Assembly: GCF_003751805.1 (NCBI RefSeq)
Contig: NZ_RKHQ01000001.1
Span: 2,294,001-2,358,000 of the forward strand
Source: Salana multivorans
GTDB lineage: Bacteria; Actinomycetota; Actinomycetes; Actinomycetales; Beutenbergiaceae
DNA length: 64,000 nucleotides
Direction of reading: 5' to 3'
Of this stretch, positions 56,721 through 64,000 are shown piece after piece. A model generated the notes under the pieces. It saw nothing but the letters and a program-made list of their open reading frames with translations, ran no database searches and was not told where the DNA came from. Every line of letters starts with the position of its first letter. Position 1 is the stretch's first letter. Made by a program: the position numbers and the translations under genes.

Positions 56721-57611
56721 ATGGCGATCTTCATCGACGGCGACTCCCGCGTCATCGTCCAGGGCATGACCGGCTCCGAGGGCACCAAGCACACGACGCG
56801 CATGCTCGCGTCCGGCACGGCCATCGTCGGCGGCGTCAACCCCCGCAAGGCCGGTACCGCGCAGACGTTCGCGCTGCCCGACGGCACCGAGGTCGAGGTC
56901 CCGGTGTTCGGGACGGTCGCCGAGGCCGTCGCCGCCACGGGCGCCAACGTGTCCGTCATCTTCGTCCCGCCGGCGTTCACCAAGGCCGCGGCGGAGGAGG
57001 CGATCACCGAGGGCGTGCCCGTCGTCGTCGTCATCACCGAGGGCGTGCCGGTGGCCGACACCGCGCAGTTCTTCGCCCTCGCCGCCGAGAAGGGCGTGCG
57101 CCTCATCGGTCCGAACTGCCCCGGCATCATCAGCCCCGGCAAGTCCAACGTCGGGATCATCCCGGCCGACATCGCGGGACCGGGCCGGATCGGGCTCGTC
57201 TCGAAGTCGGGCACGCTGACCTACCAGATGATGTACGAGCTGCGGGACTTCGGCTTCTCCACCGCCATCGGCATCGGCGGCGACCCGATCATCGGGACGA
57301 CCCACATCGACGCCCTCGAGGCGTTCGAGGCCGACCCGGAGACCGAGCTCATCGTCATGATCGGCGAGATCGGCGGCGACGCCGAGGAGCGCGCGGCCGA
57401 GTACATCCGCGAGCACGTGACGAAGCCGGTCGTCGGCTACGTCGCCGGGTTCACGGCGCCGGAGGGCAAGACGATGGGCCACGCCGGCGCGATCGTCTCG
57501 GGCTCCGCCGGCACCGCGGCCGCCAAGAAGGAGGCCCTCGAGGCCGCCGGCGTGCGGGTCGGCACGACGCCCAGCGAGACCGCGCGGCTCGCCCGGGAGC
57601 TGCTCGCCTGA
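56721..57611 (+). CDS. sucD: succinyl-CoA synthetase alpha subunit
   Basis: 296 residues. The CoA-binding Rossmann domain begins [39 protein letters not shown] and the phosphohistidine loop [18 protein letters not shown] are conserved. Partner of SucC. AAGGAAAG precedes the ATG at 56721. Confidence 0.97.
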   Translation: MAIFIDGDSRVIVQGMTGSEGTKHTTRMLASGTAIVGGVNPRKAGTAQTFALPDGTEVEVPVFGTVAEAVAATGANVSVIFVPPAFTKAAAEEAITEGVPVVVVITEGVPVADTAQFFALAAEKGVRLIGPNCPGIISPGKSNVGIIPADIAGPGRIGLVSKSGTLTYQMMYELRDFGFSTAIGIGGDPIIGTTHIDALEAFEADPETELIVMIGEIGGDAEERAAEYIREHVTKPVVGYVAGFTAPEGKTMGHAGAIVSGSAGTAAAKKEALEAAGVRVGTTPSETARLARELLA

Positions 57612-57622
57612 CCCCGGGGGGA

Positions 57623-57643
57623 GGGCACCCGTGACGGGTGTCC
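57623..57643 (+). terminator. hairpin after sucD
   Basis: GGGCACCCG (57623-57631), TGA, CGGGTGTCC (57635-57643), a 9-bp stem with one G-U pair, 11 bp past the sucD stop. The next ~190 bases hold no other signal I can support. Confidence 0.55.
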
Positions 57644-57837
57644 GCTCCGTGCGGATCGGACACCGACCGCCGCCGTCCTGCCGGAGGTCGCCGTGGCATC
57701 CCCGCTGGTCGGAGCCGTCGCGCCGCTGAACGGTCGCCGAGCTGACGCGTCGCATCCGCGCGGAGCGGACGGCCCGGTGGGGCCTCGTGCGGCGTGGCAC
57801 CCCGGCGCACCCCGTCGCGCGTTGCAGCATGGACGCG

Positions 57838-59445
57838 ATGGCACGTCCTCCAGCTCCCCGCGTCCGCCCGACCCCCCGGGCGGAGCCCGCGCGTCCCCGG
57901 CGCGACGCGGGTTCCCGCGCCGTCGACGTCGGACGCGACGACGCGGGGCTGGACCCGGCCCCGGACGACGATCCGGACGCCTACCTCGACGCCGACGTCC
58001 TCGACGACCAGGACGCGGCCACGGCGGACATCGGCGCCGAGCTCGTGGTCGACGACCTCTGGGACGACACCGCGGAGCTCGACCTGCTCGGGGGCACCGG
58101 GGAGTACGGCGCCTCGACCGGACGTCCAGGGGCCGCGACGGTGCGCTCGGCCCGCGCCCGGGTCATCGACGACGCCCCCTCGGCCGCCCGGCCCACGCCC
58201 GAGTGGCGGGTCGCGCTGGGCGACCTCGGCCGGGGCGCCCGCGTCGCGCTCGAGGCGCTCGTGGTGTCCTGGCTCGTCGTCGTGGTGCCGGTCGTGGCGG
58301 GGTACGTCGCGACCGTCACGGCCCCGAGCCTCGGCGGGACGAGCTGGAGCGACGCGGCGCGCAGCGCGACCTCCGGCTGGCTCCTCGGGCTGGGGGAGCC
58401 GTTCGACGTCGTGACCGCCGCGACCGCGACGACCCCCGAGGTCGTGACCCACGTGACGCTGGTCCCGCTCGGGCTCACCGCCCTCGTCCTCGCCCTGCTC
58501 GCGGGCGGCGTCCGCCGGGCCCGGATCGACTCGCTGCCCGGCGTCATCGGGCTGCTGCTCGCGGGTGGCGCCGTGCTCTGGCTCGCCTACACGATCGCTG
58601 GCACGACGCCGACGTCGCGCGCGGTGCTGACGCAGCTCGGCGTCGCGGCGCTCGCGCTCCTGCTCGGCATGCGGTCGACGCTCGCGCTGCTGCGCCCGCA
58701 CGACCCGCGCTGGCGCGAGATCACGGGCTGGGTCGTGGCCGGCGTGCGCGCCGGGGCCGCGCTGCTGGTCGGGCTCGTCGCGCTGGGCGCCGCGCTCCTG
58801 CTCGTCACCCTTCTCGGCTCGTTCGGCGACGTGCTCGCCGTCCACGCCGCCCTGGGGCCGGACCTCATCAGCACCGTCGTCCTCGTCCTCGCCCAGGCGG
58901 CGGCGCTCGTGACGCTGCTCGTCTGGGGCGTCGCCTGGCTCGCCGGCCCCGGGTTCGCGATCGGGGCCGTGAGCGTCTCGCCCGTCGCCGCGACGGCCGG
59001 CCCGCTGCCGGCGCTGCCCGTGCTCGCGCTCGTGCCGGACGCCGGCCCCGGCCCCGGCCGCTGGGTCGGCGTCGTGGTCGTCGTGCTCGCACTCCTCGTC
59101 CTCGTCCGTCCGCTCGGCCGCACGACCGGCTGGGTCGAGCTGGCGACGACGGCCGCCGTCCCCGTGCTCGTCGTCGCCCTCGTCGGCGGCGCGGCGGCCG
59201 GGCTCTCCGGCGGCGAGGTCGGCCCGCTCATGCCGGTCGGGACGAGCGGGCCGGCGGTCCTGCTCGCCCTCGCGCTGCTGACGGCGCTCGGCGCGCTGCT
59301 GGCCGTCGGTGCCGTCGTCGGGCTCCGGGCGCTGGGCCGCGACCCGGCGCTCCTCGGCGAGCCCGTCGTCCGGGCCGCCGGGAGCCTCCGCCGGACGCTG
59401 CGCGGCTGGCGCCGCTCGGTGCGCCGTCGCGTCCGCCGCGCCTGA
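57838..59445 (+). CDS. DUF6350-type polytopic membrane protein
   Basis: 535 residues. An Asp/Pro/Arg-rich cytoplasmic N terminus of ~130 residues is followed by roughly ten membrane helices (VALEALVVSWLVVVVPVVAGYVA through LLALALLTALGALLAVGAVVGLRALG) and a basic tail (RRSVRRRVRRA). Similar proteins sit directly upstream of purN in other actinobacteria. Function unknown. ATG 57838 is preferred for CAGCAT 7 bases upstream (57825-57830); ATG 57829 is in frame. Confidence 0.72.
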   Translation: MARPPAPRVRPTPRAEPARPRRDAGSRAVDVGRDDAGLDPAPDDDPDAYLDADVLDDQDAATADIGAELVVDDLWDDTAELDLLGGTGEYGASTGRPGAATVRSARARVIDDAPSAARPTPEWRVALGDLGRGARVALEALVVSWLVVVVPVVAGYVATVTAPSLGGTSWSDAARSATSGWLLGLGEPFDVVTAATATTPEVVTHVTLVPLGLTALVLALLAGGVRRARIDSLPGVIGLLLAGGAVLWLAYTIAGTTPTSRAVLTQLGVAALALLLGMRSTLALLRPHDPRWREITGWVVAGVRAGAALLVGLVALGAALLLVTLLGSFGDVLAVHAALGPDLISTVVLVLAQAAALVTLLVWGVAWLAGPGFAIGAVSVSPVAATAGPLPALPVLALVPDAGPGPGRWVGVVVVVLALLVLVRPLGRTTGWVELATTAAVPVLVVALVGGAAAGLSGGEVGPLMPVGTSGPAVLLALALLTALGALLAVGAVVGLRALGRDPALLGEPVVRAAGSLRRTLRGWRRSVRRRVRRA

Positions 59446-59512
59446 CGCCGGTCCGTTCGCCGACGGGCCCGCCGCGGTCCGGACCGGGGGCCAGGCCACC
59501 CGGCGGTCCGAC

Positions 59513-59527
59513 TACCCTCGCAGGGTG
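59513..59527 (+). promoter_or_regulatory. -10 box and leaderless start of purN
   Basis: TACCCT (59513-59518), 6 bases, GTG at 59525. Confidence 0.5.
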
Positions 59528-60154
59528 ACGTCTCCCCGCTCCGGCCAGCGCTGCCGCGTCGTCGTCCTCATCTCCGGCGGCGGGTCCAACCTCGCCGCGC
59601 TCCTCGCCGCGTGCGACGACCCGGGCTACGGCGTCGAGGTCGTCGCCGTCGGGGCCGACCGGCCGAGCGCCGCGGGGCTCGACCTGGCCGGCGAGCGGGG
59701 CATCCCGACGTTCGTCGAGCGCGTCGGCGACCACGCGACGCGCGAGGGGTGGGACGCGGCGCTCACCGCCGCCGTGGCCGCGCACCGGCCGGACCTCGTG
59801 GTCTCCGCGGGGTTCCTCAAGCTCGTCGGCGCCGAGTTCCTCGCCGCGTTCCCCGGCCGCTACCTCAACACGCACAACTCGCTGCTGCCGGCCTTCCCCG
59901 GCATGACGGCCCCGGCCGACGCCCTCGCGTACGGGGTCAAGGTCGCGGGTGCGACGCTGTTCGTCGTCGACGCCGGGGTCGACACCGGGCCGATCATCGC
60001 CCAGACCACCGTCCCGGTGCTGGACGACGACGACGTCGAGGTCCTGACCGAGCGGATCAAGCAGGCCGAGCGGGCCCAGCTCGTCGACGTCGTCGGCCGG
60101 ATGGCGCGCGAGGGCTGGAGCGTCGCGGACCGGCGCGTCCGGATCGGCGGCTGA
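59525..60154 (+). CDS. purN: phosphoribosylglycinamide formyltransferase
   Basis: 209 residues. It formylates GAR with 10-formyl-THF in purine synthesis. N-terminal VVVLISGGGSNLAALL binds the phosphoribosyl group; NTHNSLLPAFPG supplies the catalytic Asn and His, and VDAGVDTGPIIAQ the catalytic Asp. Lies directly upstream of the ZTP riboswitch and purH. Confidence 0.95.
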   Translation: MTSPRSGQRCRVVVLISGGGSNLAALLAACDDPGYGVEVVAVGADRPSAAGLDLAGERGIPTFVERVGDHATREGWDAALTAAVAAHRPDLVVSAGFLKLVGAEFLAAFPGRYLNTHNSLLPAFPGMTAPADALAYGVKVAGATLFVVDAGVDTGPIIAQTTVPVLDDDDVEVLTERIKQAERAQLVDVVGRMAREGWSVADRRVRIGG

Positions 60155-60212
60155 CGCCCGACGCCCGAGGGTCGGCAGGCCAGCCGGACCGACGGGCCCG
60201 CGGACGCGCCGG

Positions 60213-60218
60213 TAGACT
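60213..60218 (+). promoter_or_regulatory. -10 box of the purH leader
   Basis: TAGACT; predicted start at ~60225, exactly at the 5' end of the riboswitch. Confidence 0.5.
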
Positions 60219-60221
60219 GGC

Positions 60222-60310
60222 GGACGGGCCGCGACTGGCGAACGAGGTGGAGCACCACCGGGGAGCTGCCCAGTGCTGGTGACCACCCCGCGTGCCGGAC
60301 GCCTGGGCCC
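60222..60310 (+). promoter_or_regulatory. ZTP/ZMP (pfl) riboswitch
   Basis: The conserved core GGGCCGCGACTGGCGAAC begins at 60226. A GGTGG/CCACC hairpin follows, then CCGGGGAGCTGCCCAGTG, and after a variable loop the second half GCCGGACGCCTGGGC (60294-60308). CTGGGC pairs with the earlier GCCCAG. This matches the pfl motif, which binds ZTP or ZMP (AICAR phosphate). PurH consumes ZMP, so the switch would raise purH expression when ZMP accumulates. Confidence 0.93.
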
Positions 60311-60325
60311 GCGGCCTGCAGACCC

Positions 60326-60356
60326 GACCCCGGGCCGCCAACGATCGCCCGGGGTC
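60326..60356 (+). terminator. expression-platform terminator of the ZTP riboswitch
   Basis: GACCCCGGGC (60326-60335) and GCCCGGGGTC (60347-60356), perfect 10-bp stem, 11-base loop, 9 bp before the AGGAG of purH. It may terminate transcription without ligand; no U tract, so control of initiation is also possible. Confidence 0.65.
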
Positions 60357-60375
60357 CGCACACCCAGGAGCACCG

Positions 60376-62109
60376 ATGGCCACGCACGCCACCCGTACCG
60401 CCGAGCGCGTCCCGGTCGAGACCCCGGACGTCGTCCCGGTCCGCCGCGCCCTCATCTCCGTCTACGACAAGACGGGCCTCCTCGACCTGGCAGCCGCGCT
60501 CGCCGCCGCCGGCGTCGAGATCGTCTCGACCGGCTCGACGGCCGCCACGATCGCCGACGCCGGCATCGCCGTGACCGCCGTCGAGCAGGTCACGGGCTTC
60601 CCCGAGATGCTCGACGGCCGCGTCAAGACGCTGCACCCGCGCATCCACGCCGGGATCCTCGCCGACCGCCGCTTCGCCTCGCACGTGGAGGCGCTGGCCG
60701 ACCAGGACATCGCGCCGTTCGACCTCGTCGTCGTCAACCTCTACCCGTTCTCGCAGACGGTCGCCTCGGGCGCGAGCGAGGACGACTGCGTCGAGCTCAT
60801 CGACATCGGCGGCCCGAGCATGGTTCGCGCCGCGGCGAAGAACCACGCGAGCGTCGCCGTCGTCGTCGACCCGTCGTCCTACGGCGAGGTCGGGGAGGCG
60901 GTGACGGCCGGCGGGTTCACGCTCGCGCAGCGCCGGCGCCTCGCCGGTCTCGCGTTCCGCCACACCGCGAGCTACGACGTCGCGGTCGCGTCCTGGTTCG
61001 GCGACGTGCTCTCGCCCGACGACCAGATCGAGACGCTGGCCGGCCCCGTGCGCTCGGGCTTCCCGGGCTGGGTCGGCGCCACCTGGGAGCGCGCCGCCGT
61101 GCTGCGCTACGGCGAGAACCCGCACCAGCGCGCCGCGCTCTACGTCTCCCACCACGGCTCGCCGGGCCTCGCGCAGGCCGAGCAGCTCCACGGCAAGGAG
61201 ATGAGCTTCAACAACTACGTCGACGCCGACGCCGCGTGGCGCGCCGCCTGGGACCACCCCGGTCCGGCGGTCGCGATCATCAAGCACGCGAACCCGTGCG
61301 GCATCGCGGCAGCTCCGGCGCGCGGTGCCGCGGGTGACGGGGGCGCCGAGGCGTCCATCGCCGAGGTCTACGCCGCCGCCCACGCGTGCGACCCGGTCTC
61401 GGCCTACGGGGGCGTCATCGCCACCAACCGCGAGGTGACCAGGGCGATGGCCGAGGCGATCGGCGAGGTGTTCACGGAGGTGGTCATCGCGCCGTCGTTC
61501 GCGCAGGACGCGCTCGAGGTGCTGACGCGCAAGAAGAACCTCCGCCTGCTCGTCGCGGCGCCGCCCGTGCGGGACGACGTCGAGATGCGCCCGATCTCGG
61601 GCGGCATGCTGCTGCAGGCCCGCGACGCGATCGACGCGGAGGTCGAGGGCGGCGGCGACGCCGCCGAGGCGTGGCAGCTCGCCGCGGGGGAGCCGGCCGA
61701 CGCCGCGACGCTCGAGGCGCTCCAGTTCGCCTGGAACGCGGTGCGGGCGGTGAAGTCGAACGCGATCCTGCTCGCCGCCCCGGCCGAGGTGGTCGTGGCC
61801 CCCGACGGCGACGTCGTCGACCGGGTCGTGGCGTCCGTCGGCGTCGGGATGGGGCAGGTCAACCGGGTCGACTCGTGCCGGCTGGCCGTCGAGCGCGCGA
61901 ACGCCAACGGGGTGGAGCGGGCGCGCGGCGCCGTCGCGGCCTCGGACGCGTTCTTCCCGTTCGCCGACGGCCTGCAGGTGCTGCTCGACGCGGGGGTGCG
62001 CGCCGTCGTCCAGCCCGGCGGGTCGGTCCGCGACGCCGAGGTGATCGAGGCCGCGCGCGCCGCCGGCGTCACGCTCTACCTCACGGGGACGCGGCACTTC
62101 GCCCACTGA
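60376..62109 (+). CDS. purH: bifunctional AICAR formyltransferase/IMP cyclohydrolase
   Basis: 577 residues. The N-terminal MGS-like cyclohydrolase has [46 protein letters not shown]; the C-terminal formyltransferase has [33 protein letters not shown] and [10 protein letters not shown]. It performs the last two steps to IMP, using ZMP. A small Gly/Ala insert ([15 protein letters not shown]) follows the KHANPCG motif. ATG 60376 with AGGAG upstream. Confidence 0.97.
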   Translation: MATHATRTAERVPVETPDVVPVRRALISVYDKTGLLDLAAALAAAGVEIVSTGSTAATIADAGIAVTAVEQVTGFPEMLDGRVKTLHPRIHAGILADRRFASHVEALADQDIAPFDLVVVNLYPFSQTVASGASEDDCVELIDIGGPSMVRAAAKNHASVAVVVDPSSYGEVGEAVTAGGFTLAQRRRLAGLAFRHTASYDVAVASWFGDVLSPDDQIETLAGPVRSGFPGWVGATWERAAVLRYGENPHQRAALYVSHHGSPGLAQAEQLHGKEMSFNNYVDADAAWRAAWDHPGPAVAIIKHANPCGIAAAPARGAAGDGGAEASIAEVYAAAHACDPVSAYGGVIATNREVTRAMAEAIGEVFTEVVIAPSFAQDALEVLTRKKNLRLLVAAPPVRDDVEMRPISGGMLLQARDAIDAEVEGGGDAAEAWQLAAGEPADAATLEALQFAWNAVRAVKSNAILLAAPAEVVVAPDGDVVDRVVASVGVGMGQVNRVDSCRLAVERANANGVERARGAVAASDAFFPFADGLQVLLDAGVRAVVQPGGSVRDAEVIEAARAAGVTLYLTGTRHFAH

Positions 62110-62162
62110 GGCGCCCGGGCCGAGCGGGGGCGGACGGAGGGGTCGGCGGGGTCGACTGCCTC

Positions 62163-62177
62163 TAGGCTGACCCGGTG
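62163..62177 (+). promoter_or_regulatory. -10 box and leaderless start of the DUF3017 gene
   Basis: TAGGCT (62163-62168), 6 bases, GTG at 62175. Confidence 0.5.
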
Positions 62178-62447
62178 AGCACACCGCAGGAGCGACCGAC
62201 CTGGCAGCTGCGCCCCATGGTGTGGTGCTGCCTCGGGCTCGCCGTCGTCTCGACGCTGCTGTCCGTCCTCGGCCCCGTCCTGCTCGGCCTGTACGTGCTG
62301 GCGGGCGGGCTCGTGGCGCTCGCGGTGCTGCGCGCCGTCGGGCCGGGGGAGGACTGGCGGATCGCCCGCTCGCGCGGCTTCGACGTGGTGCTGCTGCTCG
62401 CGCTGGCCGCGGCGGTCGCCTACCTGGCCAGCACCCCCGACCTCTGA
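62175..62447 (+). CDS. DUF3017 small membrane protein
   Basis: 90 residues, three membrane segments (CCLGLAVVSTLLSVLGPVLLG, LYVLAGGLVALAVLRAV, FDVVLLLALAAAVAYLAS) separated by GPGEDWRIARSR. The pattern and place after purH match DUF3017, a family kept near purine/folate genes in actinobacteria. Function unknown. Confidence 0.75.
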   Translation: MSTPQERPTWQLRPMVWCCLGLAVVSTLLSVLGPVLLGLYVLAGGLVALAVLRAVGPGEDWRIARSRGFDVVLLLALAAAVAYLASTPDL

Positions 62448-62496
62448 CCGCCGGTCCGCGGACGCCGAGCCGGTCGCGGACGCCGCGGCGGGACGA

Positions 62497-62530
62497 CGAA
62501 GGCCCCCACCCGAGCGGGTGGGGGCCTTCG
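62497..62530. terminator. strong bidirectional terminator
   Basis: CGAAGGCCCCCACCCG (62497-62512), AG, CGGGTGGGGGCCTTCG (62515-62530): a perfect 16-bp complement between convergent DUF3017 and aquaporin genes. Confidence 0.88.
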
Positions 62531-62563
62531 TGTGTCGTGTCGACGCCGAGCGTCGGGACGGGC

Positions 62564-63748
62564 TCAGGCGCGCGCGGCGCCGTCGTCGTCGCTCTCGGGC
62601 TCCTCGGCCTGGACGGCCTCCGCGGGAGCCGCCTCCTCGGCGGCAGCCTCCGCCGCAGCCGCAGCCGCAGCCGCGACCTCGGCCGCGGCGAGCTCCGCCT
62701 GGGCCGTCGTCTCGGCCTCGACCCCGACGGTCTCCGCCGCGGTGACCTCGGCGGCCTCGACCTCGACGGTCTCCGCGGCCTGCGTCGCGGCGGCCCGGGA
62801 GAGCAGCGCGTCGATGCCGTCGGCCTCCACGTCGTCGAAGCCGAGCTCGGTCGCGACGGCCGCGGCCGCCGAGCCGGACGCGATGACCTCGGTGGCCTCG
62901 GGGTCGCGCCCCTCGGTCAGCTCGAGCGACGCCTCGGGCCACTCGCCCTCGGTCGACGGGGTGGGCGTCACCATGAGGTAGACGACGCCGGCGATCGCGG
63001 CACCGAGCAACGGCGCGGCCCAGAACACCCAGAGCTGGCTGATCGCCCAGAAGTCGGAGAACAGCGCGCTGGCCGTGGAGCGGGCCGGGTTGATGGACGC
63101 GTTGGTGAACGGCACCGTGAGCGCGACGAGCGCGGCGAGCGTGAAGCCGATGGCGACGGGGGCGTTGCTCACGTTGGCGCGCTTGTCCGTGACGCCGAGG
63201 ATGACGCCGACGAACACCGCGGTCGCGATGACCTCGATGAGGATCGCGTGGCCGAGGCCGAACTGGACCGCGCCCTGCGTCGAGGTCGCGAGCGGGGAGT
63301 GGTCGCCGAAGCCGTTGCTCGCGCCGGAGAACCAGCCCCGGTTCGTGCCGCCCGTCACCGTGGCCAGGCCGGAGGGCATGAGCAGGAACAGGAGCGTCGA
63401 GGCGAGGATGCCGCCGATGAGCTGCGCGACCCAGTAGGGGACCAGGTCGGCCCACGAGATGCGGCGAGCGATCGCGGCGCCGAGCGTCACGGCCGGGTTG
63501 AAGTGGCCGCCCGACACGTGACCGACGGCGCTGGCCGCGCCGAGCACGGCGATGCCGAACGCGAGCGGGACGACCAGGCCGTTGCCGGCGACGCCGCTGG
63601 CGGTCGCCCACAGCGCCGTCCCGACACCGAGGAGGACGAGCACGAAGGTGCCGAACACCTCGGCGCCCACGCGGGCGAGGAGCGAGTAGCTGGGGACGAC
63701 GTCGAGCTCGAGCTCGACGTCGTCGGTGGCCTCGACGGCAGTGGACAT
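62564..63748 (-). CDS. aquaporin (MIP family) with long Ala/Glu C-terminal tail
   Basis: 394 residues. Six membrane helices and both pore NPA motifs: HFNPAVTLG (84-86) and SINPARSTA (220-222) with the pore Arg after the second. It conducts water or small neutral solutes across the cytoplasmic membrane. Usual length is 230-270; here ~130 further residues from about position 265 are rich in Ala, Glu and Val (AEVAAAAAAAAEAAAEEAAP), probably cytoplasmic. AAGGAGG lies 7 bases before the ATG at 63748. Divergent from icd. Confidence 0.92.
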   Translation of the reverse strand: MSTAVEATDDVELELDVVPSYSLLARVGAEVFGTFVLVLLGVGTALWATASGVAGNGLVVPLAFGIAVLGAASAVGHVSGGHFNPAVTLGAAIARRISWADLVPYWVAQLIGGILASTLLFLLMPSGLATVTGGTNRGWFSGASNGFGDHSPLATSTQGAVQFGLGHAILIEVIATAVFVGVILGVTDKRANVSNAPVAIGFTLAALVALTVPFTNASINPARSTASALFSDFWAISQLWVFWAAPLLGAAIAGVVYLMVTPTPSTEGEWPEASLELTEGRDPEATEVIASGSAAAAVATELGFDDVEADGIDALLSRAAATQAAETVEVEAAEVTAAETVGVEAETTAQAELAAAEVAAAAAAAAEAAAEEAAPAEAVQAEEPESDDDGAARA

Positions 63749-63872
63749 GAGAGTGCCTCCTTGGGCATGGTCGGGTGGGCGCCGGCGGCACCAGCACCCA
63801 ACGATGCCACCCCCGCCGGCCCAGCGCGATACTGGCGCGCCACCGTCCAGCATCGTGGACGAACCTGTGAGA

Positions 63873-63912
63873 TCTCTCGACGTCGAGAGAACCGGCCTCG
63901 CTCGGGTAGCCT
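63873..63912 (+). promoter_or_regulatory. icd promoter with TCA-gene palindrome
   Basis: TCTCTCGACGTCGAGAGA (63873-63890) is a perfect 18-bp palindrome; TAGCCT (63907-63912) is the -10. The palindrome spans about -46 to -29, covering the -35. Same core as at sucC (55437-55456). Confidence 0.7.
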
Positions 63913-63943
63913 GGCAGCACACCACGCAGCGGAAGGACGCTCC

Positions 63944-64000
63944 ATGTCGAAGATCAAGGTGGCCGGGCCCGTCGTCGAGCTCGACGGCGACGAGATGACG
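63944..64000 (+). CDS. icd: NADP-dependent isocitrate dehydrogenase (3' partial)
   Basis: Only 19 codons are in the window: SKIKVAGPVVELDGDEMT after the initiator Met, the characteristic N terminus of the homodimeric, eukaryote-like (type II) isocitrate dehydrogenases. It oxidises isocitrate to 2-oxoglutarate. GGAAGGA precedes the ATG at 63944. Confidence 0.85.
   Translation, partial: MSKIKVAGPVVELDGDEMT

Overview
The window is a stretch of chromosome from a very GC-rich actinobacterium. GTG starts are frequent, WhiB and GuaB3 are present, and many genes have a TAGNCT-type -10 box placed exactly at the start codon. The gene order tsaD-groES-whiB-guaB-guaB3, with guaA further on, matches the conserved actinobacterial core known from Mycobacterium. 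The fructose PTS, phosphoketolase and SURF1 genes fit a facultative, sugar-fermenting member of the Micrococcales (Cellulomonas/Promicromonospora type). This placement is inference. I see no prophage, insertion sequence, CRISPR array, tRNA or rRNA.

Layout. 1-7.7 kb: RimI-sulfurtransferase fusion (cut by the window start), RutE-like reductase, tsaD, arfB, hydrolase, acetyltransferase, YbdK-type ligase, THUMP-like methyltransferase. 7.7-17 kb: groES under a CIRCE element but without groEL, whiB, guaB, an ArsR-type regulator with a divergent MFS exporter, fumC, exonuclease, guaB3. 17-23 kb: a complete fructose PTS operon (fruR-fruK-IIA-IIBC-ptsH-ptsI). 23-31 kb: Acg-type nitroreductase, a roughly 490-bp non-coding tandem repeat array, and an xfp-pta-ackA operon on the opposite strand, followed by SURF1. 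31-39 kb: a heterodimeric ABC exporter with one ruined ATP site, a cysteine-containing membrane protein, DUF3817, guaA, a glycosyltransferase. 40-44 kb: PspC/toastrack membrane protein divergent from a PspC histidine kinase and its response regulator. 44-50 kb: radical SAM protein, DAHP synthase with an aromatic leader-peptide attenuator, a small membrane protein with a phosphoesterase, a NatAB-like ABC pair. 50-64 kb: NarL-type two-component pair, pcrA, sucCD, DUF6350, purN, ZTP riboswitch-purH, DUF3017, an aquaporin with a long acidic tail, and the first 19 codons of icd.

How it works together. Purine synthesis is represented by purN, purH, guaB and guaA, with ZMP/ZTP sensing at purH. Central carbon metabolism is represented by fructose uptake, the phosphoketolase-Pta-AckA route to acetate and ATP, and the TCA genes fumC, sucCD and icd. 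sucC and icd share a near-identical palindrome at their promoters. The nitroreductase and xfp promoters share a DosR-like box at the same distance (23 bp) from the -10, which suggests joint control by low oxygen or nitric oxide. The DAHP synthase leader encodes Trp and two Tyr codons ahead of competing hairpins. These regulatory sites are the most interesting content of an otherwise core-genome region.
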